NCBI RefSeq assembly: GCF_003612565.1
Contig: NZ_RAZG01000001.1
Span: 124,001 to 188,000 of the forward strand
Source of the DNA: Roseburia sp. 1XD42-69
GTDB taxonomy: Bacteria > Bacillota > Clostridia > Lachnospirales > Lachnospiraceae
DNA: 64,000 nt
Direction of reading: 5' to 3'
Position numbers and translations under genes: made by a program
Shown here: positions 7,187 through 16,599 of the stretch, piece after piece
Layout: the number at the start of each line of letters is the position of its first letter
Numbering within the stretch: the first letter of the stretch is position 1
The notes under the pieces: generated by a model
Databases searched by the model: none
What the model was told of the DNA's origin: nothing
The model's input: the letters and a program-made list of their open reading frames with translations, nothing else

Positions 7187-7591
7187 ATGTTAAAGGAAAT
7201 GATGAACCCAAGATATCACGGAAATGCTCTCACAATTGACTTATCAAATTGGGGATATCCAAATTACATAGCTGAATGTGCATATCATTTTGACAAAAAA
7301 GAAAATAAATATTCATTTTCAATGTGGTTGAATCGTACCGATTTGGAGGATCGGATGAAGTTATCTTCTAAGAAGGTTGATACACAATACATATCAGGAA
7401 CTAGAGATACCATTATAGAGAATATCTGCAGAATTGTACACCATTGTGTCACTATCACTGATAACGGAAGCGGCAAAAAATATTTTGATCGCTTTGTAGA
7501 AAGATACGAATATGAACTGACATGTTTTGAGCGTGGTAACGAGTTGTTTGAGAAGGAAAGACTGGCAAAACTAAATGATAACAAAGACTGA
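7187..7591 (+). CDS. Hypothetical protein
   Basis: 134 aa from the ATG at 7187 after GGAGG. MLKEMMNPRYHGNALTIDLS then alternating strands and a C-terminal helix (ELTCFERGNELFEKERLAKL). No family recognised. It overlaps the deaminase gene by 17 bp, so the two are probably co-translated. Confidence 0.6.
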   Translation: MLKEMMNPRYHGNALTIDLSNWGYPNYIAECAYHFDKKENKYSFSMWLNRTDLEDRMKLSSKKVDTQYISGTRDTIIENICRIVHHCVTITDNGSGKKYFDRFVERYEYELTCFERGNELFEKERLAKLNDNKD

Positions 7592-8009
7592 TTACAAATA
7601 TTTTGAAAAAGCAAGACAAGCTGCCACTATATCTGATTTTTATAAAACCCACATTGGATGTGTGGCAGTGTATCAAGGAAATATTATAGGAATTGGTTGT
7701 AATTGTAACAAAACTCATCCAATACAGAAGAAATATAATAAATACCGCAAACCATCAGATATCATGTTACCAAAGTTACACGCAGAAATTAACTGTATAA
7801 ATTCTATCAGACGTTTGAATATTAACTTTTCAAAAGTCAAGTTATACATATATAGAATTCGCAATGATCAGCCGTTTGGATTATCACGCCCTTGTCCTTC
7901 CTGTATGGTAGCAATTAAGGATCTTAGAATTCAAGATATTTACTATACAACCAATGACGGATATGTACATGAACGAATAGAGAAATATGGTGTGGGAGGT
8001 GTTGCTTAA
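7575..8009 (+). CDS. Cytidine/dCMP deaminase-family protein
   Basis: 144 aa. Zinc-dependent deaminase signatures: LHAEINC (ligand His and catalytic Glu, about residue 71) and PCPSCM (two Cys ligands, about residue 112). Such enzymes convert (d)CMP or free cytidine to the uracil form in phage nucleotide pools. The loop between motifs is typical of phage dCMP deaminases. The stop codon TAA shares its last base with the ATC start of the next gene. Confidence 0.85.
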   Translation: MITKTDYKYFEKARQAATISDFYKTHIGCVAVYQGNIIGIGCNCNKTHPIQKKYNKYRKPSDIMLPKLHAEINCINSIRRLNINFSKVKLYIYRIRNDQPFGLSRPCPSCMVAIKDLRIQDIYYTTNDGYVHERIEKYGVGGVA

Positions 8010-8233
8010 TCTGCGAGATATGTAGAATGACTCCTTGCCATTTCATGTGCCCTAATTATTCTCCCAAGAAAACTGTACACTATTGTTCTTCTTGTGGTGA
8101 CGGAATTTATGATGGAGAAGAATATATTGAAAATTTAGATGGTGAATATCGTCATTATGAATGTTTTCATGGCATGAGAGAATTATTGGAATGGCTTGGT
8201 TATAAGATTAGAACTATGCAAAATACAACTTGA
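8009..8233 (+). CDS. Small zinc-ribbon protein with apparent ATC start
   Basis: 74 aa from ATC at 8009, nine bases after GGGAGG, in a TAATC stop-start overlap where TAATG would be usual. Read this way the product begins (M)CEICRMTPCHFMCPN and continues HYCSSCGDGIYDGEEYIE. That matches my recollection of a phage family starting MCEICR with the same paired Cys motifs. The first ATG (8027) would delete the first zinc knuckle. Role unknown, probably nucleic-acid or protein binding. Confidence 0.75.
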   Translation: MCEICRMTPCHFMCPNYSPKKTVHYCSSCGDGIYDGEEYIENLDGEYRHYECFHGMRELLEWLGYKIRTMQNTT

Positions 8234-8248
8234 AAATGAAAGGAAAGA

Positions 8249-9067
8249 ATGATGAACAAAAATAATAATAATCTGAGAAAGAATAGTTTCAAAGAAGAGG
8301 AACTGAAACAATATGTTAAAAACGGAGATCTGAAGGAATCTGATATTCAAATCATTTTAGAATATCAGAAACTATTACCTGTATTACAGCAAGAGGATGG
8401 TTCTTGGATTGATGCCAGGACATTACATAAAGAATTAAAAGTCGGGAAAGTTTTTGGTGCTTGGATTGCTGGACGTATTGATAAGTATGAATTTATAGAA
8501 AACGAAGATTATAAAGTTTGCTTTCCAAAACGGGAAAGCAAAAAAGGTAGTGGTGGGCATAACACAAAAGACTACTCTCTCACTCTTGATATGGCAAAGG
8601 AATTGTCTATGGTGGAGAATAATAAAATTGGGCGCATTTCTCGTAAATATTTTATCGCTATTGATAAAGCATTTAAAGCAAGACGCTTGTGGAATATTGA
8701 TAGATGGGAAACTTTAGAACATTATAAAAACTATCGCAAGATTATTAACCTATCCAAAAAGGAACTGATGCCTACAATGCCAGACTGGTGTAAAAAGCGT
8801 GGCGATCAGGGAGTATTCATGGGAGAAGCTAACCTGCTTAACGAAATCATTATCGGCATGAGTGCATCAGACTATCGTTTTAAATACTGTCTACCTAAAG
8901 ATGAGCCTGTAAGGAACCATTTCAATAACTTTGAACTCCAGATGGTCGCTGAGTTGGAAAAGTTTGATACAGATTTGATCCGTCTTCAGGAAATGTATGA
9001 TTATGAAGAAAGACGAAAGCTGCTTGCAAAAAAGTATCAGTCATTGCTCGATAATAATAATTTCTAG
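8249..9067 (+). CDS. AntA/AntB-type phage antirepressor, copy 2
   Basis: 272 aa (ATG at 8249; ATG at 8252 is better spaced from AAAGGAAAG). AntA motifs: DARTLHKELKVGKVFGAW, FIENEDYK, YSLTLDMAKELSMVE, SRKYFIAIDKAF. Domain order is identical to the copy at 4589, including EEELKQY at the start and YDYEERRKLL near the end, so the two arose by duplication. Divergence suggests they target different repressors. Confidence 0.85.
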   Translation: MMNKNNNNLRKNSFKEEELKQYVKNGDLKESDIQIILEYQKLLPVLQQEDGSWIDARTLHKELKVGKVFGAWIAGRIDKYEFIENEDYKVCFPKRESKKGSGGHNTKDYSLTLDMAKELSMVENNKIGRISRKYFIAIDKAFKARRLWNIDRWETLEHYKNYRKIINLSKKELMPTMPDWCKKRGDQGVFMGEANLLNEIIIGMSASDYRFKYCLPKDEPVRNHFNNFELQMVAELEKFDTDLIRLQEMYDYEERRKLLAKKYQSLLDNNNF

Positions 9068-9130
9068 GATAATGACTTAGAATAGAAATTTCATTGGTAT
9101 AAACATCTTTTATTAAGCAAAGGAGGATAA

Positions 9131-11641
9131 ATGGCTGGAATTAGCGTACCTCAATATGAGATTTTTAAAATAGGAACTAATAAACTTAAATATTATAATT
9201 GGGATTTAAGTATTACAAAAAAAGATGCATTCAAATTCCAGGAATTAGTGTCATTGTTTGAAGCACAGGAATTTCGTATAATGGCAAATAAAATTCTAAA
9301 ACAAGAGATTTCAGAAATTGATTTCTCAAAGATATTTATACAAGTGGTTATAGATAAGAAATCAGATTTTGGTCGAGCTACTTGTAAGAAAGGCGTAACA
9401 GTTAATGGAATAAATTATCGTAGATTTGTAGGAACAACTGGAGGATTAAAAAATAACACTCTTCTATTTTGTAATTCAAAATACATAGATGAATTAAATG
9501 AACTTTGCGAATGTAAAAGAAATAAAAGTATTCCACTTGTTCCAGCGAAATACGAAGCATATAAAGCACTGACTTGTTCAGCATCTCAACCAATTTGTAT
9601 TCCTAATGGAATTTTGGTTGTAAAGGATTGTGTTACACAATATTTTGCAGATGTAATATCTTTAGATGATGGTAAAGATTCTGATGAACCTGTTATGGAA
9701 ACAGTATTCCATAAGCAGCTTGAAAATACTGTATCAGATGGTTTTAATATATGTACCATTGAATATATGAAACGAGTATCCGAATTTTTAGGATTAGATT
9801 ATATACCAAGTGGTGTTTGTTTAAGAAATGCGTGGTTAAAAGGAATGCTCTATCCGTTTCCAATTCTTGAATTTGTTGAAGAATTTAATAATGGTAATTA
9901 CTTTATAGAAGATATTTGGGGAAATATTCAGGATATTCGTGAATGCGAAATGATTATAACTGAATCATCTCTTAAACTATGGATGGCTTATGATAATATT
10001 GAAAGTTACGAAAATGCTTATAAAGAATGCGGCTATGGATTTTCTGTAACTAAAATATCACCTTATATATTAGAAGAACAACGAGAACTGAATTATCAGT
10101 ATTTACAGTCGTATGAATTTACAGATGATGATATAGAAGAACTTTGTACACCCACAATAAACTATTTGAAAGATGCTATGTGTGGTGACTACGCTTCCAC
10201 TGTTAAGTTTTTAGGAATTACAGAAAATACAGAAGTTAATTCATGGCAACGAGCATTATATATAAGTGAATATATGTTGGGTGATCCATATGTAATTGAT
10301 TCAGTACATAGATTTATTAAAAAGAAAATGAACGATGCTAAGATTGGTAAATTATTTGTACAAGGTAATTACCAAATTGCCAGTGGTGATCCGTTCGCCT
10401 TAATGCAATCTATTTGTGGATTAGAAGTTACAGGATTGCTTAAAGAAGGTGAATGTTATTCTAAGTTTTGGATTGATAAAAACGAAAATAATGTTGTTGT
10501 TTTTAGAAGTCCAATGACAAGTCATAACAATATACGAATGTGTAGGGTGAATAATGCTGAAGAATGTAAACGTTGGTATCAATATATGGATACTATTATG
10601 ATTATTAATGCTTGGGATTCATTTTGTATGGCAGAAAATGGATGTGACTGGGATAGTGATATTTTATTTTCAACAAATAATGATGTACTAAAAAGACGTT
10701 ATAAGAAACTTCCTGCTATTGAATGTGTACAACGTAATACATCAAAAATCATTGTTACTGAGGAAGAAGTAAAAAAGACGAATAAAAATGGTATGGGTAA
10801 TCAGGTCGGTACTATTACTAATTATGTGACATCTATGATGGAAGTGCAATCACATTTTGAAAAAGAATCTAAGGAATATAAAGAATTGGAATATAGAATT
10901 GGTTGTGGACAGCTCTATCAACAGGCAGAATTAGACAAGATTAAGGGAATTGTTGCAACTCCTATGCCCAGTCGTTGGTATAATATGAGAGCCTGTGCAG
11001 ATGATAGGTATTTACAATCTATATGCGCATATCGCAAACCATATTTTATGATTTACATTTACGAAGAAACTAAACGTGATTATAAGAAATATATAAAAGA
11101 AAGCAACGATAAATGCTATGCCATATATAACTGTTCTATTCAATATTTATATGAAAATATTGATGTTTTATCCGATGAGCAGAAAGAATTTTTATTTTGG
11201 TATGAATTTAAAATGCCTGTTGGTATAGGAAAATGTTCAATGAATCAAATCTGCCGATATATTGAAAATCAATTAGATGGTTATAAATCTCAATTGCGCA
11301 GAAATTCATTATTTGACTATAACACTTTAAAAACAAAAAGACGTTGCACAGAAGAACATAGACTGGCTCTTAAAGAATTGGAACAATATTATTGTGAATG
11401 TGTAAGAGAATACAAAAAACAGAAACATCATGATAAAGGTGAATCAAATAGAAATAGGCACTTTCTTTATACTAAATTTAATCAAGAAGCAAAAGAAATA
11501 TGTCCTAATGATGAAGAACGTCTAAATATCATTTTAGACATCACTTATGGTTATAAAGGAAATAAACAGTTTTGCTGGGATTGTATTGGTGAAAACATTA
11601 TTTTAAGATTGGAGGAGCTAAACACTGTACATACTAAATGA
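9131..11641 (+). CDS. Candidate YonO/QDE-1-like single-subunit RNA polymerase
   Basis: 836 aa, ATG after AAAGGAGG, with continuous coding. Around residues 457-515 it has VVVFRSPMTSHNN, then a Trp/Tyr-rich stretch, then NGCDWDSDILF. This spacing and the DxDxD core resemble the catalytic double-psi barrel of YonO of SPbeta and of fungal QDE-1 (FRxP...DxDGD). The middle residue is Ser, not Gly. It is the largest early gene. If right, the phage transcribes part of its genome itself. Motif-level recognition only. Confidence 0.55.
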   Translation: MAGISVPQYEIFKIGTNKLKYYNWDLSITKKDAFKFQELVSLFEAQEFRIMANKILKQEISEIDFSKIFIQVVIDKKSDFGRATCKKGVTVNGINYRRFVGTTGGLKNNTLLFCNSKYIDELNELCECKRNKSIPLVPAKYEAYKALTCSASQPICIPNGILVVKDCVTQYFADVISLDDGKDSDEPVMETVFHKQLENTVSDGFNICTIEYMKRVSEFLGLDYIPSGVCLRNAWLKGMLYPFPILEFVEEFNNGNYFIEDIWGNIQDIRECEMIITESSLKLWMAYDNIESYENAYKECGYGFSVTKISPYILEEQRELNYQYLQSYEFTDDDIEELCTPTINYLKDAMCGDYASTVKFLGITENTEVNSWQRALYISEYMLGDPYVIDSVHRFIKKKMNDAKIGKLFVQGNYQIASGDPFALMQSICGLEVTGLLKEGECYSKFWIDKNENNVVVFRSPMTSHNNIRMCRVNNAEECKRWYQYMDTIMIINAWDSFCMAENGCDWDSDILFSTNNDVLKRRYKKLPAIECVQRNTSKIIVTEEEVKKTNKNGMGNQVGTITNYVTSMMEVQSHFEKESKEYKELEYRIGCGQLYQQAELDKIKGIVATPMPSRWYNMRACADDRYLQSICAYRKPYFMIYIYEETKRDYKKYIKESNDKCYAIYNCSIQYLYENIDVLSDEQKEFLFWYEFKMPVGIGKCSMNQICRYIENQLDGYKSQLRRNSLFDYNTLKTKRRCTEEHRLALKELEQYYCECVREYKKQKHHDKGESNRNRHFLYTKFNQEAKEICPNDEERLNIILDITYGYKGNKQFCWDCIGENIILRLEELNTVHTK

Positions 11642-12422
11642 GAAAGAATATATAAGAGACATCTTGGTTTCAAAAAAGAAACCAGACGCTCTCTCTATGG
11701 GATATTTCATAACACTTATTGCTAAATACTATTTTTCTGATGAATTGAATACAAAACAATTATCTAATATTGTTAAAGAGAGAATACTGGCATTTGATTT
11801 AGAAAATTATCAAGAATATAAATATCACAATAAAATCGTGAGTACATGTGAAGGTCTATTTAATAATTCTATTGACAGAACATTTAAGGAAAGAGAATAC
11901 ATACCTATATTTGAAAACGAGTTAAAATTTATCAGTTCATTGCCTAATGATAGGCAAAAGAAATTAATGTTTACATTCTTTGCTGTTGCAAGATATATGG
12001 ATTGTGATGGATGGATTAATAAAAAGACTTCAAAAGATATTTCAGAAGTATTTAAACTTGCAAATGTTACTCTTGCTTCCGATAAGCGAAATGAATTATT
12101 ACACGAATTATATGCTAATGGATATATTACTTTTGGGAAAAAAGTTAATAACTTAAATATAAAAGTTAGCTTAGATAATTCTGGAGAGATAAGTTATAAA
12201 GTAAGAGAATTTAGTAATATCGGTAATCAATATATCGGCAATTTTAAAAAGGGTTATAAACAATGTAAAAGTTGTGGCAAAAATTACAGAATTAAATCAG
12301 AAAATGATTATTCTAGTAAGTATTGCCAAAAATGTGCAAAAGAAAAACATAAACAAGTTAATCGTATTTGCATGAAAAAATCAAGAGAAAAGGAAAAAAG
12401 TGTACAAAGCCTTGTGTCATAA
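11625..12422 (+). CDS. Conserved phage protein with C-terminal zinc finger, apparent CTG start
   Basis: 265 aa from CTG at 11625, seven bases after GGAGGAG. It reads (M)YILNEKEYIRDILVSKKKPD, the N-terminus I recall for this phage family, whose members use ATG there. The usual-start alternative (TTG 11664) lacks a ribosome site and loses 13 conserved residues. Middle: SLPNDRQKKLMFTFFAVARYM and SEVFKLANVT, probably winged helix. C-terminus CKSCGKNY...YCQKC is a zinc finger. It overlaps the polymerase-like gene by 17 bp. Function unknown, DNA binding likely. Confidence 0.7.
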   Translation: MYILNEKEYIRDILVSKKKPDALSMGYFITLIAKYYFSDELNTKQLSNIVKERILAFDLENYQEYKYHNKIVSTCEGLFNNSIDRTFKEREYIPIFENELKFISSLPNDRQKKLMFTFFAVARYMDCDGWINKKTSKDISEVFKLANVTLASDKRNELLHELYANGYITFGKKVNNLNIKVSLDNSGEISYKVREFSNIGNQYIGNFKKGYKQCKSCGKNYRIKSENDYSSKYCQKCAKEKHKQVNRICMKKSREKEKSVQSLVS

Positions 12423-12588
12423 AAGTCTTATTTTCCAAGGTTTTCAAACATTTTTTCAGAAAAAATGTTATTTTCTTTTAATGGTATATAAAGAAAATGA
12501 CAATAAAATTTATCTTTCCTTGGCAATAAAAGAAAAATAATAAATGTAACATAAAATATATTAGTTAAGATAAAGGAGCGATTTGAAT

Positions 12589-13221
12589 ATGAGAAAAATA
12601 AGTATTACGGAAGCACTTAATGAGTTGAAGTTGTATGATTCAAAAATCACAAAGGCAATTACCAACGCTACTCTTTGTGGCGCTGCTAAAAAATCATCTG
12701 ATAAAGTTGGCGTTGTAAAGAAGGAAGACTTTGAAGATCGTGCAAAGGCATCTTATCAGTCTGTCACTGATTTAATTGCAAATAGAAACACTCTAAAATC
12801 TGCTGTTGTAAAGTCAAATGCAATTACGGAAGTCACTGTTGCTGATAAAATTATGACTGTTGCAGAAGCTATTGAGCGTAAAAATTCTATTGAGTATGAT
12901 GAAACTTTACTTAATGAAATGAAACGTCAATATGCAAACGCTACTGCTACTGTTGATAAGGAAAATAAGAAAGTGGATGCTAAGGTAGATGATTTACTTA
13001 CTACTCTTGTTGGGAAAGATTCTGATAAGAAATTGAGTAAAGAGGATCAGGAAGCTGTTGAGAAACCTTATAGAGAGAAAAATGAATTTGAATTTGTAGA
13101 CCCTCTTGGGTTGTATGAAAAGATTCAGACTCTTGAAGCAGACATTGATGGTTTTAAGTCTAATGTGGATACGGTGCTTGTTCTTTCTAACGCAACAACC
13201 TTCATTGAAGTAGATTTCTAA
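12589..13221 (+). CDS. DIP1984-like coiled-coil protein
   Basis: 210 aa from the ATG at 12589 after AAAGGAG. MRKISITEALNELKLYDSKI, then KIMTVAEAIERKNSIEYDE and long helices, ending VLSNATTFIEVDF. The ITEAL...TVAEAIERK pattern is like the DIP1984/septicolysin-type family often found in phages. Biochemical role unknown. It stands alone with about 160 bp of AT-rich DNA before it. Confidence 0.6.
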   Translation: MRKISITEALNELKLYDSKITKAITNATLCGAAKKSSDKVGVVKKEDFEDRAKASYQSVTDLIANRNTLKSAVVKSNAITEVTVADKIMTVAEAIERKNSIEYDETLLNEMKRQYANATATVDKENKKVDAKVDDLLTTLVGKDSDKKLSKEDQEAVEKPYREKNEFEFVDPLGLYEKIQTLEADIDGFKSNVDTVLVLSNATTFIEVDF

Positions 13222-13724
13222 CTTTTAAACTATATTGTAGTTATTACGAAAACCTAAAACTTACATCCTGTCACCTATGCAGGACATCATAGGTAAAAAC
13301 AAGATGAAAGTTTAATGCTTTCTAATGAACAAAATTCCAATATTATATAGGAATATTCGATAGAATATTTGAATGAAAATTTATCAAATGGTGATAAATT
13401 TACATATACAGATTATTGAGATAACATCGTTTACTGCTCAATAGGTATTTATGTAAATACTTTTGGAAATGAAAATTCAAAACTCAGCATTTAAAACTTA
13501 AAACTCACTTGTCAAAATTCTTTATTTGTAAAGTTTAAAATATAATTACTAAAATTCGATAAAATCCATGATTGAGTTTTATTCGTGTTGTGTAATTGAC
13601 GATTAGGTTTGTACATGGCTGTAATAACTACATTAAAATATTTGAGATTATAAGTATTCTTATATTCATTTCTTATACAGGTGGCGGTACTGCTATTCTA
13701 GCGGTATCGTCATTTGTTTCTTTT
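13222..13724. other. Non-coding stretch before tRNA-Ile
   Basis: About 500 bp of AT-rich DNA without a believable ORF. It contains a perfect hairpin TACTGCTA-ttc-TAGCGGTA (13688-13706) followed by a T-rich run, placed 19 bases upstream of the tRNA. This may be a terminator or a tRNA-processing signal. Nothing else identified. Confidence 0.4.
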
Positions 13725-13799
13725 ACGGACTTAACTCAGTATGGTAAGAGTGGTGTTCTTATAAAGCACTGGTCATTGGTTCAAATCCAATAGTCCGTA
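13725..13799 (+). tRNA. tRNA-Ile (anticodon UAU)
   Basis: Perfect 7-bp acceptor stem ACGGACT / AGTCCGT, D stem ACTC / GAGT with GG in the loop, anticodon stem GTGTT / AGCAC around CTTATAA (anticodon UAU), T stem ATTGG / CCAAT with loop TTCAAAT. CCA is not encoded. It would read AUA, a very frequent codon in these genes. It is not an initiator tRNA: A1-U72 is paired and the anticodon stem lacks the three G-C pairs. Confidence 0.9.
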
Positions 13800-13919
13800 T
13801 TTTTTTGTCTGTTTAGTACAAACAGTCCTCCGTAGCCAGGCTCTCCGTCAATAGCCCACAAATTGTAAAATATTATAGAGTTTAAAATAAAATATACATA
13901 TGAAAGGAAAATTTCATTT

Positions 13920-14150
13920 ATGGCAAAATCTAAACTAATTTTCAAAAGAAGTACGACTGATAAATTATCAGTAAAAGGTGTTTTATCAGAGGATGGAACA
14001 TTTATTACATATACTGATGAAAATGATGTAGAACAGGATGTAAAAGTAGCTGATTTGTTAAAAGTATTCATCAATCAGCCAATTGAATTTGGAGTAAGTC
14101 TTAAATCAGATGAAGATTTAGACTTAATTACGTCGGAAGATGATGAATAG
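13920..14150 (+). CDS. YonK-like small phage protein
   Basis: 76 aa, ATG after AAAGGAAAA. Short beta-rich N-terminus (LIFKRSTTDKLSVKGVLSEDG) and an acidic C-terminus (DLDLITSEDDE). The pattern recalls YonK-type proteins that accompany yonO in SPbeta-like phages, which would fit the RNA-polymerase-like gene upstream. Similarity judged by eye. Confidence 0.5.
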   Translation: MAKSKLIFKRSTTDKLSVKGVLSEDGTFITYTDENDVEQDVKVADLLKVFINQPIEFGVSLKSDEDLDLITSEDDE

Positions 14151-14166
14151 AAAGTAGGTGGGTATT

Positions 14167-15375
14167 ATTACTGACTTACATAGATTAGAAAATGAGAATG
14201 AAGAACAGTTTATATTTAGGCTCGGTTCTGCTAAAGATTCTGGAATTCTTGATATGAGTTGGGAAGAAATAGCTACAATTATAAATTCAGAATTCAGGTC
14301 TGACGAATCTGAGTACAGGAGCGAGGCAGCATACAGGAAGCCCTATCAGCAAGCTAAGAGATATTTAGATGCTAACGCTTTTAAGACTTGTAAAGATGAA
14401 GATTCTTATTTTAAAGAGTTACAGATTCAAAAACAAGATATAAGGAAGGAAAAGCAAAAACTTTTTGATGAGCGTACAGCCCTAAATAAAACATTACGTG
14501 AAAATGCAAGAATTGAAGAAGATTTATCCAAATTAGAACGCTTAATTAAAGAGAATGGTTCTACCACTCTTCCACTAGTGAATAATTTTATTGCATCTGC
14601 TGACAATGATTTATTTATCTGTTTATCTGATTTTCATTTAGGAATTGACACAGATAATTATTTCGGAAAATATAATTCCGACATTGCTGCTAATAGATTA
14701 TCTCAGTATTTATCAAAAATAATTGAAATACAAAAGATACATAAGTCGGAAAATGCGTATGTCGGTATATTAGGTGATATTCTTAATGGCGAAATCCATT
14801 TTACAACGCAATTGGAAAATAGAGAAAATGTCACTGAGCAAATTCAAAAGAGTGCGGAGTTAATTTCTGCATTTATTTATGAATTGAGTAAACATTTTAG
14901 AAGTGTATATATAAATGGAGTGGCGGGGAATCACTCAAGGACATCATTTAAGGATCAGGTTCTTAGAGGAAACCGATTAGATAATCTTATACCCTGGTAT
15001 ATAAAAGCAAAATTAGACCATTTGCAGAATGTAATTTTTATTGATGATGAAAATTATGATTCTACTATTGCCACTTGCATAATTCGTGGCAATGAATATC
15101 TTATGGTACATGGCGATTGGGATAGTTACTCTGAATCTGGTGTGTCTAAATTGGTTATGATGCTTAATTTCAAACCAAAAGGAATCTTTTATGGGCATTT
15201 ACATAGATGTTCATATGATGATATTGCAAACGTAAAAATTATTAGAAGTGGTAGTTTTAGCGGAACCACTGATGATTATACCATTTCTAAGAGACTTAGT
15301 GGAAAGCCTTCACAAATGGTTTGCGTAATTGATAATGATGGAATAAAGGCTTGTTATCCTGTTTCATTAGATTAA
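14167..15375 (+). CDS. Calcineurin-like metallophosphoesterase, apparent ATT start
   Basis: 402 aa from ATT at 14167 (or 14164). The ribosome site AAGTAGGTG (14152-14160) overlaps the only GTG, so that GTG cannot be the start. N-terminal 140 residues are helical/HTH-like (SWEEIATIINSEF). Then the full metallophosphoesterase set: SDFHLG, LGDILNG, GNHSR, HGDWD, GHLHR. Metal-dependent DNA exonuclease or phosphatase of the SbcD/Mre11 kind, likely in phage DNA metabolism. Confidence 0.8.
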   Translation: MTDLHRLENENEEQFIFRLGSAKDSGILDMSWEEIATIINSEFRSDESEYRSEAAYRKPYQQAKRYLDANAFKTCKDEDSYFKELQIQKQDIRKEKQKLFDERTALNKTLRENARIEEDLSKLERLIKENGSTTLPLVNNFIASADNDLFICLSDFHLGIDTDNYFGKYNSDIAANRLSQYLSKIIEIQKIHKSENAYVGILGDILNGEIHFTTQLENRENVTEQIQKSAELISAFIYELSKHFRSVYINGVAGNHSRTSFKDQVLRGNRLDNLIPWYIKAKLDHLQNVIFIDDENYDSTIATCIIRGNEYLMVHGDWDSYSESGVSKLVMMLNFKPKGIFYGHLHRCSYDDIANVKIIRSGSFSGTTDDYTISKRLSGKPSQMVCVIDNDGIKACYPVSLD

Positions 15376-15404
15376 CAAATAGATTACTAATTTTAAGGAG
15401 AAAT

Positions 15405-15575
15405 ATGAACGAAGATAAAAAAGTACCTGTTTTAGATTTTGAGGAAATGGTTGATTGGATTCAGTTAGAAACAAAATATGATAGAGATACAATTCAACAT
15501 ATTCTTGAAATGGAAACTGAATGGTTAAAACAAACAGGAGTTGTCATTGAAGAAGGAGAAAGCCCTAATGAATAA
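15405..15575 (+). CDS. Small acidic hypothetical protein
   Basis: 56 aa from ATG 15405 after AAGGAG. MNEDKKVPVLDFEEMVDWIQ, helical and acidic. It overlaps the next small ORF by 8 bp. No family recognised. Confidence 0.6.
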   Translation: MNEDKKVPVLDFEEMVDWIQLETKYDRDTIQHILEMETEWLKQTGVVIEEGESPNE

Positions 15576-15717
15576 ATTTCTATTCTACATAAAACAGTTA
15601 TTACCACTAAAATATCACTCAAAATATAGTCTCCAGAATGGAGAAAAACAGCTCGCAATCTGGAGACAATGGTTTGGTAAACCATTTGAGATCCAACATT
15701 TTACATTAGCAGATTAA
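15568..15717 (+). CDS. 49-aa small basic protein
   Basis: ATG overlapping the preceding stop, 14 bases after AGAAGGAG. MNKFLFYIKQLLPLKYHSKY then NGEKQLAIWRQWFGKPF. Basic and aromatic. Its end overlaps the converging zinc-ribbon gene by 4 bp. Function unknown. Confidence 0.5.
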   Translation: MNKFLFYIKQLLPLKYHSKYSLQNGEKQLAIWRQWFGKPFEIQHFTLAD

Positions 15718-15845
15718 TGGAACTCTGTACCATTACATTTAGGACAAGGTGGTAATGTGTCTGTGTTGTCATCTAACACTACTATCTGTCCACAATTATC
15801 ACAGGTATATGTACCTGCCCCTGGCTTTTCACCTGTAGTTGCCAT
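15714..15845 (-). CDS. Rubredoxin-like zinc-ribbon protein (43 aa)
   Basis: Leftward, ATG after GAGAGGAG on the minus strand. MATTGEKPGAGTYTCDNCGQ then TLPPCPKCNGTEF: two CxxC knuckles 16 residues apart make a four-Cys zinc ribbon. Known as a short stand-alone family in Firmicutes and their phages, function unclear. It is isolated and reversed among rightward early genes. Confidence 0.75.
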   Translation of the reverse strand: MATTGEKPGAGTYTCDNCGQIVVLDDNTDTLPPCPKCNGTEFH

Positions 15846-15980
15846 ATTCCCTATCTCCTCTCTTGTGTGATGATATTATTGTACTACAGATTGGAAAGTT
15901 ATGGAATATTATTTAACAACAGAATCGTCACGAGTGGATGATTATTATATTTGGTTGACAAAGCCATAAACACATGTGTT

Positions 15981-16001
15981 GGAGAGTACGTGCTACTCTC
16001 C
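15981..16001 (+). terminator. Terminator-like hairpin before the HU gene
   Basis: Perfect 8-bp stem GGAGAGTA / TACTCTCC, 5-base loop, then TATTTTATT. It stands 38 bp upstream of the HU start codon with only a ribosome site between, so it may act as an attenuator and not simply as an end signal. Confidence 0.65.
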
Positions 16002-16039
16002 TATTTTATTAAAATGCAAAAATAAAGGAGATTTTTATA

Positions 16040-16315
16040 ATGGTAAAGAATAATATGATTAAAGCAATTGCATCTGAGGCAGAAGTCACAAATAAGGTTG
16101 CAGAGGCAGTTATGAATGCCTATGGAAAATTTGTACTTGAATCACTAAACGAGAATCGTGATGAAAAAATTCCTCTTCCTTGGATTGGTACGTTTTCTGT
16201 AAAACATGTTGCTGAGAGAAGTGGTGTTGCTGCTCTTGCAGGAGGCAAGGAATGGACAAAACCTGCTCATGACGAATTGAAGTTTACAATTTCAAAATCT
16301 GTCAAAGGGCTGTAA
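16040..16315 (+). CDS. HU/IHF-family DNA-bending protein
   Basis: 91 aa. MVKNNMIKAIASEAEVTNKVAEAVMNAYG (helical dimer part), then IPLPWIGTFSVKHVAERSG and KPAHDELKFTISKSVKGL matching the HU beta arm and C-terminal helix. Binds and bends double-stranded DNA in replication, packaging or recombination. ATG after AAAGGAG, behind a terminator-like hairpin. Confidence 0.85.
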   Translation: MVKNNMIKAIASEAEVTNKVAEAVMNAYGKFVLESLNENRDEKIPLPWIGTFSVKHVAERSGVAALAGGKEWTKPAHDELKFTISKSVKGL

Positions 16316-16336
16316 TTCAGACTGGCGGTGACAATA

Positions 16337-16483
16337 TTGTATGATAAAATTGTAAAATCTGTAGATTTGACAGATGATGAACTAACAATCCTCAAAGAAC
16401 TACTCTTCTATCGTTTAGATGAATGTGTATCTATTGGAGAGGAAATTACTGTGAGAGAGTTGATGGAAAAGTTAGAAAATTGA
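16337..16483 (+). CDS. 48-aa small hypothetical protein
   Basis: TTG at 16337, eight bases after GGCGG (an in-frame ATA at 16334 is also possible). (M)YDKIVKSVDLTDDELTILK and further helix to VRELMEKLEN. Probably a small helical protein made with HU. No family recognised. Confidence 0.5.
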   Translation: MYDKIVKSVDLTDDELTILKELLFYRLDECVSIGEEITVRELMEKLEN

Positions 16484-16599
16484 TGTTTATAGTATCTGAT
16501 ACTTAATCAGAGTTTATAAAGCAAGGCTTACGTTCAGAAAATGGGCGTAGGTCTTATTTGTTTGGAGAAGTATAACTTAGAGATTTGCAGTGAGTGAAA

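Noticed and set aside
13596-13793. 65-aa rightward ORF over the tRNA-Ile region
   Set aside because: It reads through the hairpin and the whole tRNA gene, so it is not coding.
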